Assembly: GCA_002413665.1 (NCBI GenBank)
Contig: DHXK01000184.1
Coordinates: 1 to 6,214 of the forward strand
Direction of reading: 5' to 3'
DNA length: 6,214 nucleotides
Source of the DNA: Legionellales bacterium UBA5158
GTDB lineage: Bacteria > Pseudomonadota > Gammaproteobacteria > DSM-16500
Shown here: one piece after another, positions 1-6,200 of the stretch
Layout: every line of letters begins with the position of its first letter
How positions within the stretch are numbered: position 1 is the first letter of the stretch
Made by a program: the position numbers and the translations under genes
The notes under the pieces: generated by a model
The model's input: only the letters and a program-made list of their open reading frames with translations
Databases searched by the model: none
Told to the model about the DNA's origin: nothing

Positions 1-167
1 CACAGTTTAAATTACACGCCCCTAATGCCTAACTTCTCCTATTAGATCATCTTCAAAAAGAGTAGCTTTATCACAAAATTCTTACTAGATTAATTGCAGT
101 GCGATCATAATAAAAAAGGACATTTAAGTCATGCTTATAACTTGACTAAGATTCGCTACACCCAATA
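1..167. other. Left flank without a supportable gene
   Basis: This is the AT-rich stretch downstream of the toxin gene. No start-to-stop frame of useful length occurs on either strand. On the minus strand, bases 81-22 encode a stop-bounded run of 19 residues (EFCDKATLFEDDLIGEVRH) with no start codon. It could be the tail of a decayed gene but is too short to name. I found no convincing terminator for the abiE operon: a five-base stem (AGTCA/TGACT) near 125-150 is followed only distantly by a T run on the minus strand. Confidence 0.5.
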
Positions 168-1097
168 CTAAAGAGCGAGCACCTTTTTTAACTTTTCTAA
201 TGAATCATTTTGCTTTTTTGGATCCATTTTTTTGATATTCATACCCTTCCATGCTAGACCTGGTAGCTTCTCAATTCCAAGAATAGGAAGCAATAACCAG
301 TTTGGCTCTCCTTCTTTTACAGATATTAGAAATTCTCTTTCATTAGTTGTTAATTCTTTCAAAATCTTTTTAATTAAATCGTATCTAGTCTCAACCAACT
401 GCTCATAGGGCACAACAATTTTCGTCATTCCACTAAAGCCTTCATCAAATGTTTTTTGCATATTTTGCAAATTTGGATTTGGGTTAAGTATTTCATGTAT
501 TGGCCTAGAATTACTAGCAAGATAAACAACAAAAGCTTGTCTTATTGATTCAGTGATCCCCTCATTTTCTAGTAGTATTTTAACATCGAATAGATCACGT
601 GGATGTTGCCTTGCTAGCGCCGCACAAATTTTACCAGCATAAATATCCGCAAATGATAAAGTTTTAATTCTGAAATAAGATAAAAATTGATCCTGGGCAC
701 TTTGGCACAGGCCGTGTGTTTCACATTCAAAAACAGATCCTCTTAAAACAAAATTAGGTTCGATAATAATTCTTGCTTCTTTATTAAAGACCAATAATTT
801 TGATATCTGTCGTGGCTCTTTTAAAAACACTTCTTCAACTTGATACTGTTTTGCTCCGCTATTTCTGATATTACTAGCCATAGTATCTATAGCTATCGTT
901 ATATTTTTCAAAAATATTTCCCGTGGCTCAATTGGCAAATAAGTTAAATCAATATCAACACTTAATCTTGGCATATCACGAAAAAATAAATTAATCGCTG
1001 TCCCGCCTTTCAAAGCGAAACAATCTTGCTCATTAATAATCGGCAAAACTTGTAATAAAAGCTTCACTTGTTCAAGATAACCTTGCGAATAACTCAC
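168..1097 (-). CDS. abiEii: AbiEii-type nucleotidyltransferase toxin (type IV toxin-antitoxin)
   Basis: Toxin of an abiE pair, 309 residues, typical for AbiEii/AbiGii proteins. The polymerase-beta-type nucleotidyltransferase core is visible. GGTAIN is at about residues 31-36. The metal-binding DxD lies in SVDIDL (D48, D50). A third acidic strand is IIIEPN (E113). The family signature K156...R163...RDLFD (R167, D168, D171) is present. Family knowledge: AbiEii toxins are cytosolic, bacteriostatic and bind or use GTP, and the related MenT toxins add nucleotides to tRNA 3' ends; the substrate here is not known. The GTG start follows the antitoxin stop by two bases and has its own GGAGGAG site, so the two are co-transcribed and probably translationally coupled. 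All motif residues seem present, so I read the gene as functional. The last 60 or so residues are lysine-rich and without recognised motifs. Confidence 0.9.
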   Translation of the reverse strand: MSYSQGYLEQVKLLLQVLPIINEQDCFALKGGTAINLFFRDMPRLSVDIDLTYLPIEPREIFLKNITIAIDTMASNIRNSGAKQYQVEEVFLKEPRQISKLLVFNKEARIIIEPNFVLRGSVFECETHGLCQSAQDQFLSYFRIKTLSFADIYAGKICAALARQHPRDLFDVKILLENEGITESIRQAFVVYLASNSRPIHEILNPNPNLQNMQKTFDEGFSGMTKIVVPYEQLVETRYDLIKKILKELTTNEREFLISVKEGEPNWLLLPILGIEKLPGLAWKGMNIKKMDPKKQNDSLEKLKKVLAL

Positions 1098-1099
1098 AC

Positions 1100-1879
1100 T
1101 TACTCCTCCACTATTTTTGGAACTGATATTTGATATTTAGGATCATAGTTTCCGCCGCTTCCTATTACCCTTTTTCCAAGACCCAAATTCACTTTATTCA
1201 ATTTCAACTCGCTCAACCATGTATGTTCAAATCTTTCAGCCAAATGTAGAAATAGGCGTTTTACTTTTATTGATTTACACTTTTCTAACAGTTGTTGAAT
1301 TACACTAGGACGTAGTTGTCTTAAGCCCTCCATCAATAAAACTGCTTCCTCAAAAGATTGCTTACTAGGGACTAGGTATAGCATTTCTAATGCTGCACGT
1401 TCAGGACACGAAAGAAATATATTTACTCCATCGATTGGCTTTTCTATTATTCCTAAATTTAAATTATCATCTAGGAATAAAGAAGCTGCATGCATTTTAA
1501 AGTCTACCTTCCATGCTTCTTTGTTAAATAGCCACTTAGGTATTCGAGTACCTGGATCTGCAAAAAGTATAACCTGCTTTATTCCTTTCATTGGAATAAA
1601 ATGACTTTGGCCTAATAATTCGAAAGTTGTTTTTGCACCTACGTGCAAAGATAAATGAAGCTGGTTTTGTAATGCAGATAATGCGCCTGACCAAGTAATG
1701 TTTTCGCCTGATTTTTTGTAAGCTTCATCCCCTACTCGCTCAAGCCACTGTGAACGCACATACCACCATGCAAGCTTAGATGATATACCCTGCTGCTTTA
1801 ACCAATCTAACGTTAATACTATGCCCTGTGGCATCTGTATCATAAGTTGGTTTATCTTGTTTCTTTTAAGTCTAGTCAT
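1100..1879 (-). CDS. abiEi: AbiEi-type antitoxin and autorepressor
   Basis: First gene of the abiE operon, 259 residues, the usual size. Residues about 5-55 match the N-terminal winged-helix DNA-binding domain (MPQGIVLTLDWLKQQGIS, then a second helix and WLERVGDEAY). The family segments ALSALQ...HVGAKTTFELLG (about 66-90), RIPKWL (about 112-117) and CPERAALEML (about 158-167) follow. In studied members the C-terminal domain neutralises AbiEii, while the N-terminal domain binds two inverted repeats in the promoter and represses the operon. Two matching palindromes occur upstream here, one centred on this ATG. No Shine-Dalgarno precedes the ATG, and the best promoter would start transcription at or beside it, so the message may be leaderless. 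I chose this start because the family's N-terminal helix begins here; Met13 and Met16 would cut into it. Confidence 0.9.
   Translation of the reverse strand: MTRLKRNKINQLMIQMPQGIVLTLDWLKQQGISSKLAWWYVRSQWLERVGDEAYKKSGENITWSGALSALQNQLHLSLHVGAKTTFELLGQSHFIPMKGIKQVILFADPGTRIPKWLFNKEAWKVDFKMHAASLFLDDNLNLGIIEKPIDGVNIFLSCPERAALEMLYLVPSKQSFEEAVLLMEGLRQLRPSVIQQLLEKCKSIKVKRLFLHLAERFEHTWLSELKLNKVNLGLGKRVIGSGGNYDPKYQISVPKIVEE
1103..1109 (-). promoter_or_regulatory. Shine-Dalgarno of the toxin inside the end of abiEi
   Basis: The minus strand reads GGAGGAG immediately before the TAA of abiEi, five bases upstream of the GTG of abiEii. It is the best ribosome binding site in the window and settles the GTG start. 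Because it lies in the last antitoxin codons, toxin translation is probably coupled to antitoxin translation. Confidence 0.8.
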
Positions 1880-1885
1880 ACTAGA
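1871..1885. promoter_or_regulatory. Operator-like palindrome O1 over the abiEi start codon
   Basis: On the minus strand this is TCTAGT-ATG-ACTAGA, a perfect inverted repeat with six-base arms. Its three-base spacer is the abiEi start codon. It begins directly after the presumed -10 box TACAAT (1891-1886). A near-identical copy lies at 1943-1957. AbiEi repressors are known to bind paired inverted repeats in their promoter, which makes this the likely site; binding would cover the transcription start and the first codons. Confidence 0.7.
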
Positions 1886-1915
1886 ATTGTAGCATAAATT
1901 TCAAATATTTCACAA
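1886..1915 (-). promoter_or_regulatory. Probable abiE operon promoter
   Basis: On the minus strand TTGTGA (1915-1910) and TACAAT (1891-1886) are separated by 18 bases. Transcription would start near 1879, the A of the abiEi ATG. The two boxes match the sigma-70 consensus at four and five of six positions. The surrounding DNA is very AT-rich, so other starts are possible. Confidence 0.5.
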
Positions 1916-1943
1916 TAGTTAGTTTCAATTATTGTTTTATAAT
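1916..1943 (+). promoter_or_regulatory. Probable divergent promoter of the SNF2/primase operon
   Basis: A perfect TATAAT lies at 1938-1943. The -35 region is weak: TAGTTA at 1916-1921 with a 16-base spacer is the best I see. Transcription would begin near 1950, inside palindrome O2, leaving a leader of about 50 bases before the first reading frame at 2003. It sits back to back with the abiE promoter. A weak -35 could mean dependence on an activator, or simply a low-strength promoter. Confidence 0.45.
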
Positions 1944-1957
1944 CTAGTTATACTAGG
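1943..1957. promoter_or_regulatory. Operator-like palindrome O2 at the divergent promoter
   Basis: The plus strand reads TCTAGT-TAT-ACTAGG, with five-base arms that are perfect (CTAGT/ACTAG). It agrees with the other copy at 13 of 15 positions on the same strand. Its centre is 72 bases from that of O1, close to seven helical turns, so proteins on both would face the same side. It shares its first base with the TATAAT of the plus-strand promoter, so a bound repressor would also cover that transcription start. Confidence 0.65.
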
Positions 1958-1988
1958 TTATAAATAAATATTTACTATGGTTATCCTT

Positions 1989-1996
1989 GGGGAGAG
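1989..1996 (+). promoter_or_regulatory. Shine-Dalgarno of the first, broken frame of the plus-strand operon
   Basis: GGGGAGAG, with core GGAG at 1991-1994, stands eight bases before the ATG at 2003. Its quality shows that this ATG was a true start, although the frame behind it is now only 24 codons long. Confidence 0.6.
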
Positions 1997-2002
1997 ACTA
2001 AC

Positions 2003-2121
2003 ATGTCACTGCTTGAAAAACTGCCAAATCTATTAGTGGACGAAATTGTTATAATTGTTAGAATACGCCGCAATTAGGAACTAAAATCGATTACCTTACA
2101 GGATTGATGGATCATACATGA
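2003..2121 (+). pseudogene. Remnant of the operon's first gene, possibly a DNA methyltransferase
   Basis: From the ATG at 2003 a 24-residue frame (MSLLEKLPNLLVDEIVIIV...) ends at TAG 2075-2077. Its opening, MSLLEKLPNLLV, resembles the start of type III-like site-specific DNA-methyltransferases (Mod), which often begin with MSLLEKLP and a following LV. In another frame, bases 2062-2121 give NTPQLGTKIDYLTGLMDHT and then a TGA overlapping the SNF2 start codon as ATGA, the hallmark of a real upstream operon gene. So the 5' and 3' ends of a gene seem preserved, joined out of frame near a 9-base imperfect tandem repeat (2044-2061), with the middle lost. The methyltransferase identity rests on about a dozen residues from memory and is tentative. 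Alternatively the 24-codon frame is a short leader peptide. Confidence 0.45.
2044..2061. repeat. 9-base imperfect tandem repeat, possible deletion scar
   Basis: AATTGTTAT (2044-2052) is followed directly by AATTGTTAG (2053-2061). It lies where the apparent N-terminal and C-terminal halves of the broken gene change reading frame, so it may mark the site of slippage or deletion. In AT-rich DNA such a short repeat may also be chance. Confidence 0.4.
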
Positions 2122-4886
2122 GCGCCAGGAAAAGCAAAAAGACCACAAATATCAAATTGAACATCACTAGCTGGAATACAACTGACACAGATGAAATAGA
2201 ACGTAGACGTTTACGTGGGCAAACAGAAAAGTTTCACATCAAGAACACAGACCCTGCATTCCCCTATTTTAGTTCATTTTTAGTAAGCTCAAGAGAAGAC
2301 AAACAATATTATGTTGAAATTCGCTCTCTCACCGATCAAATCAATTCATGTAATTGCCCTGACTATAGCAGCAATAGATTAGGCACTTGCAAACATGTGG
2401 AGCATGTACTATTTCGCTTGAGAAAAGCAGGTGTAAAATTATTTAAAGAAGCACAACAAATAGGCAGCACACGAGTTGAAATATATTTAGATCATCGTGA
2501 TTTTACAATACGAATTTGTTGGCCGAAAAAAATTAAGCCTATAATCCGCCAACATCTTGATCCTTTTTTTTCAGCTGATAACACACTGTGTGGCAACCTA
2601 ATTTTAACTTATCCCGCCATGCAAAAAATTATTTCTGAGAATCAAAAATCACTGAAAAAATTTATTCGCGTTTCACAGCACATTGATCATTACATTAAAT
2701 ACCAGCAAACGGTCTCACAAAGACAATTGGCAAAGGATGCCTTTTTAAACGATGTTACAAAAGGTAAGAAAACATTCGCTGTGACAAAACATCCGCTTTA
2801 TCCTTATCAACAAGAAGGCATGACACATTTAATGTTTACTGAAAGAGGCCTCTTAGCAGATGAAATGGGACTGGGTAAAACAGTGCAAGCAGTGGGAGCC
2901 TGTGAATTATTACGGCGTCATAAAAATGTTTCTAGTGTGCTCGTTATAGCGACCGCATCGCTTAAAGCTGAATGGGAAGAACAAATAGCAAAATTTACCA
3001 ATTTATCAAGCATCATCATTCAAGGCTCACGGGCAAATCGATTACAACAATACCAGAGCTCAGCCTTTTTTTATCTGACCAACTATGAGCAAATTGTTAT
3101 TGACGGACCCGATATTCAGCGTTTATTAGCACCTGACGTTATTATTCTAGATGAAGCTCAGCGCATTAAAAATTGGCAAACAAAAGCTGCGAATGCCGTG
3201 AAACAACTTAAGAGTCGTTATGCTTTTGTGTTAACTGGAACGCCATTAGAAAATCGAATCGATGATATTTATTCTATCGTGCAATTTTTAGATCCACATA
3301 TTTTTGGCCCCCTCTTTCGCTTTAATCGTGACTTCTATGCATTAGATGAAAAAGGTAAACCCAGTGGCTATAAAAATTTAGATGAATTGCATCAACGATT
3401 GCGCCCCATCATGTTGCGTAGACTTAAAAGTGACGTAGAAGGTCAGCTTCCACAACGCACCGTTAATAATTATTTTGTTAGCATGGATAGTGAACAACGT
3501 AGCCGTTACACGGAATATCAAGATAATGTTGCACGCTTACTGGCGCGAGCTAGGCAACGGCCTCTGTATAAAGATGAATTTGAGAAATTACAACGATGGC
3601 TAGCGTGTATGCGCATGATATGCGATACACCTTATATTCTTGATGCTGAATGTCGTATCTCACCTAAAATACGCGAGCTCAAAAAAATTCTCACTGAATT
3701 ATTAGCTGATAAAAGCACTAAAATTATTATTTTTTCTGAGTGGGAACGCATGCTACAGCTAGTCCGCGAATGGACTCAGAAAAAACGTTTAGATGCGGCC
3801 TGGCATACTGGGACAGTAAAGCAGCATAAACGACGAGAAGAGATCAATCGTTTTAAACAAGATCCGAACTGTCGTTTGTTTTTATCCACGGATTCAGGCA
3901 GCGTCGGATTAAATTTACAAAATGCCAATGTTGTTATTAACCTAGACTTACCGTGGAATCCTGCAAAACTAGAACAGCGTATTGCACGCGCATGGCGAAA
4001 ACATCAAACCCGCTCAGTCCAAGTTATCAATCTAGTTTGTGAAGATAGCATTGAACATCGAATGCTAGGCCTTCTAGCCCAAAAACAGATTCTTGCTCAA
4101 GGCGTGTTAGAAGGAAACGGTGATTTAAAAGAAATGCAACTACCTTCAGGACGCGCTGCATTTATGGAGCGCATGGAAAATCTGATGGGGCCATCTGAAA
4201 CATCATCAGGGCATGCGAAGCCTGCTGAAAGCTATGATGGCTTAGTTGACTTATTACAATCTCATCATAACAAAGAGACAGGCAAACACACTATTTTAGC
4301 TGTTGTTGAAAAACAATCGAATGAAGTAGAACAAAAACTACGAGACTCTCTTGGGAATGAAACAGCAACCCTAGAAACAATAGACCGACAAACATTTGAA
4401 ATCATTCAACGCTTAGCTGAAGCCGGGATACTCACACTGAATTATCCAACAAAAATGCTACATACATCTGCCCTATACTCTGAATCCCAAAATAAAATAC
4501 AAGAGAAACAAATGCAGATTGCTAAGAAACATCTTGAGCATGCTTCACGAAAAAAACGCATGGCACAAGTCTTAGTTGAAAGTGATTTTCATGAAGAAGC
4601 CGTTTTACCATTGCGAGAAGCTTTAGAATCCACTATTCATTCATTTGCTTCATTAGTGGGAAAATCTGAAAGTGAAACGAAAGATGCAATGTCGCATCAT
4701 TTTATTCAAGAAAAACTCATTAACAAGCATGGGTTACCCGACCACACAGCGTCTCTCTTTGCAGAACTCAATCATAAAACGGATCCAGTACATCATTCTC
4801 GATTAAAAAACTTAGTTTCGGATCATCAAGCTGTTTTTCAACATGTGGATGAAAAATTAAATTCAATAATTATCATGCAAGGTTAA
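2118..4886 (+). CDS. SWIM zinc-finger SNF2-family DNA translocase
   Basis: A 922-residue cytosolic ATPase. A SWIM zinc finger comes first (CNC at C78/C80, then C91 and H93), a module thought to bind DNA or protein. The SNF2 motor follows. In lobe 1 are LADEMGLGKT (Walker A, K254, T255), the Walker B box DEAQ (345-348, in place of DEAH) and LTGTP (372-376). In lobe 2 are FSEWERML (about 539-546), STDSGSVGLNLQ (590-601) and QRIARAWRKHQ (620-630, motif VI with R624 and R627). All motor motifs are present, so it should hydrolyse ATP and move along duplex DNA. Residues about 700-922 form a charged helical region including MAQVLVESDFHEEAVLPLREAL, which resembles a HEPN-like helical bundle but has no RX4-6H nuclease motif. 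The start overlaps the preceding remnant as ATGA, suggesting coupling. Solitary SNF2 proteins of this kind occur in restriction and conflict islands. Its exact role is unknown; a nuclease partner is not in view. Confidence 0.88.
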   Translation: MSARKSKKTTNIKLNITSWNTTDTDEIERRRLRGQTEKFHIKNTDPAFPYFSSFLVSSREDKQYYVEIRSLTDQINSCNCPDYSSNRLGTCKHVEHVLFRLRKAGVKLFKEAQQIGSTRVEIYLDHRDFTIRICWPKKIKPIIRQHLDPFFSADNTLCGNLILTYPAMQKIISENQKSLKKFIRVSQHIDHYIKYQQTVSQRQLAKDAFLNDVTKGKKTFAVTKHPLYPYQQEGMTHLMFTERGLLADEMGLGKTVQAVGACELLRRHKNVSSVLVIATASLKAEWEEQIAKFTNLSSIIIQGSRANRLQQYQSSAFFYLTNYEQIVIDGPDIQRLLAPDVIILDEAQRIKNWQTKAANAVKQLKSRYAFVLTGTPLENRIDDIYSIVQFLDPHIFGPLFRFNRDFYALDEKGKPSGYKNLDELHQRLRPIMLRRLKSDVEGQLPQRTVNNYFVSMDSEQRSRYTEYQDNVARLLARARQRPLYKDEFEKLQRWLACMRMICDTPYILDAECRISPKIRELKKILTELLADKSTKIIIFSEWERMLQLVREWTQKKRLDAAWHTGTVKQHKRREEINRFKQDPNCRLFLSTDSGSVGLNLQNANVVINLDLPWNPAKLEQRIARAWRKHQTRSVQVINLVCEDSIEHRMLGLLAQKQILAQGVLEGNGDLKEMQLPSGRAAFMERMENLMGPSETSSGHAKPAESYDGLVDLLQSHHNKETGKHTILAVVEKQSNEVEQKLRDSLGNETATLETIDRQTFEIIQRLAEAGILTLNYPTKMLHTSALYSESQNKIQEKQMQIAKKHLEHASRKKRMAQVLVESDFHEEAVLPLREALESTIHSFASLVGKSESETKDAMSHHFIQEKLINKHGLPDHTASLFAELNHKTDPVHHSRLKNLVSDHQAVFQHVDEKLNSIIIMQG

Positions 4887-4894
4887 AAATATAA

Positions 4895-5089
4895 ATGAAA
4901 TTTAATTACTGGTCATACTCCAAATTTGCCGACTGGCTTCGAGGCACCCCTAAACCACTCGCAGGCACGACAGAAGAAACTAACAAAATATTTCCAAATA
5001 GCGTATTATCTGCACATCATCAAAATGTGCTTACACGTAATGACCCAGTTAACACCCAAACAAGTCAAGCAGCTCATCGCGGAACGTAA
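4895..5089 (+). pseudogene. N-terminal fragment of an uncharacterised protein
   Basis: A 64-residue frame starting eight bases after the SNF2 stop. Its first 20 or so residues (MKFNYWSYSKFADWLRGTPKP, then LAGTTEE) look like a conserved, aromatic-rich protein N-terminus. I recall similar starts (SYSKFADW.RGTPKP followed by an EEW motif) in longer uncharacterised proteins of large phages and some bacteria; this is from memory and unchecked. After GTTEE the sequence becomes low in character (TNKIFPNSVLSAHHQNVL...) and runs into the start of the primase in a different frame, overlapping it by 50 bases. I therefore read it as the stub of a truncated gene in the operon. It may still be translated, and its end could feed ribosomes to the primase, which has no Shine-Dalgarno. 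A genuine 64-residue protein is the alternative. Confidence 0.5.
5012..5030. repeat. Small inverted repeat before the primase start
   Basis: GCACAT-CATCAAA-ATGTGC is a six-base stem with a seven-base loop, ending nine bases before the ATG at 5040 and containing the ATG at 5025. No T run follows, so it is not a normal terminator. It could modulate primase translation, or be chance. Confidence 0.3.
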
Positions 5090-6200
5090 TCAACTGCTAG
5101 AAGTAAATGCCCGACTACAAGCATTACTTCAAAAAGATAACTTATTGCCGGCTGAAAATCCTAATATCATTCAAGCTAGCAAATCACCGTCATTATCTCC
5201 AAAGTCCAGACTATCTGTTGATGAAAAAATTGTATTGTTTCGTTCATTATTTCGTGGACGCGATGATATCTACGCTAAGCGATGGGAAGGAAAAGATGGC
5301 AAGGTTAGCTACTCCCCTGCTTGTATAAACCATTGGACAAAATGCCAGTGCATAAAACCTAAAATTCAATGTCGGATCTGTAACAAACGCGAATTATTAC
5401 CCCTCACCAATCAAGTCATCTACGATCATCTAGCTGGAAAAATAATGGCGGGCGTCTACCCACTTTTAACTGATGAATCCTGCAAATTCCTTGCCGTTGA
5501 TTTTGACAAAGCAAACTGGCATGACGACACTGCTGCCTTTTTAAAAGTTTGCGCTAATCTAAATATCCCTGCAGCACTAGAGCGCTCTCAATCAGGTAAT
5601 GGCGCGCATATTTGGATATTTTTTGAAACATCCATTCTTGCATCACTTGCTAGAAAATTAGGATGTGGATTGCTAACTCTCACCATGCATCAAAGACATC
5701 AGTTAAGTCTTGAATCTTATGATCGACTATTCCCCAATCAAGACACTATGCCCAAAGGAGGCTTTGGAAACTTAATCGCTTTTCCTTTACAAGGGAAACG
5801 ACGCCAGCAAGGTAACAGCATATTCATTGACGAACATTTTAATCCTCACTTTGATCAATGGGAATTTCTATCTCATGTACGCAAGATGACTTACCAAGAT
5901 GTCGATAAATTGGTTGCACAATTCATCCAAAATAATCAGATCATTGATATTCATATGACCAGCGACAATGAAGAGAACGCCACGCCATGGGAAAAACGCC
6001 CCTCCAACGCTTCAGGAAAATTAACCCTCACTGAACCACTACCAACCACCATTCAAATAACAGTGGCAAATTTAGTTTACATCCCAAAAGCAGAATTACC
6101 ATCAGCTATTTTGAATCGCTTGAAAAAGCTAGCCGCTTTTCAAAATCCAGAATTCTACCGTAGCCAAGTATTACGCCTATCCACCTACGATAAATCGTAA
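5040..6200 (+). pseudogene. TOTE conflict-system AEP primase, truncated before its helicase half
   Basis: From the ATG at 5040 the product has 386 residues. Residues 3-32 are a coiled coil (QVKQLIAERNQLLEVNARL). The AEP-type primase domain follows from about 62 (LFRSLFRGRDDIYAKRW). A cysteine cluster (C95, C102, C104, C111, C114) should bind zinc. VDFDK gives the metal-binding D154 and D156, SGNGAHIWIFF gives H190, and GGFGNLIAFPLQ (242-252) is the third core motif, so the catalytic set is intact. A well-conserved closing segment, YIPKAELP...LKKLAAFQNPEFYRSQ, is also kept. In homologues I recall, LRLSTYDK continues as PRII... into a superfamily 2 helicase of several hundred residues. Here a stop follows two codons later, where sequence resembling an IS66 end begins. 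In-frame TTG 4926 and ATG 5025 could also start it, but 4926 lies in the neighbouring fragment; none has a good Shine-Dalgarno. Primase activity may survive without helicase. Confidence 0.8.

Noticed and set aside
22..81. Minus-strand 19-residue open run EFCDKATLFEDDLIGEVRH
   Set aside because: It looks protein-like but has no start codon, is bounded by stops and is too short to assign; kept only as a note on the left flank.
100..155. Possible terminator of the abiE operon
   Set aside because: The stem is only five base pairs with an eleven-base loop, and the T run lies about ten bases beyond it, unlike an intrinsic terminator.
4926..5039. TTG-initiated N-terminal extension of the primase
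   Set aside because: The extra residues (MPTGFEAPLNHSQARQKK...) have no family character, and the same bases encode the recognisable YWSYSKFADW stub in another frame.
5107..5328. 73-codon plus-strand frame inside the primase gene
   Set aside because: It lies wholly within the primase domain in another frame, lacks a ribosome binding site and shows no motif; the primase frame carries all the conserved residues.
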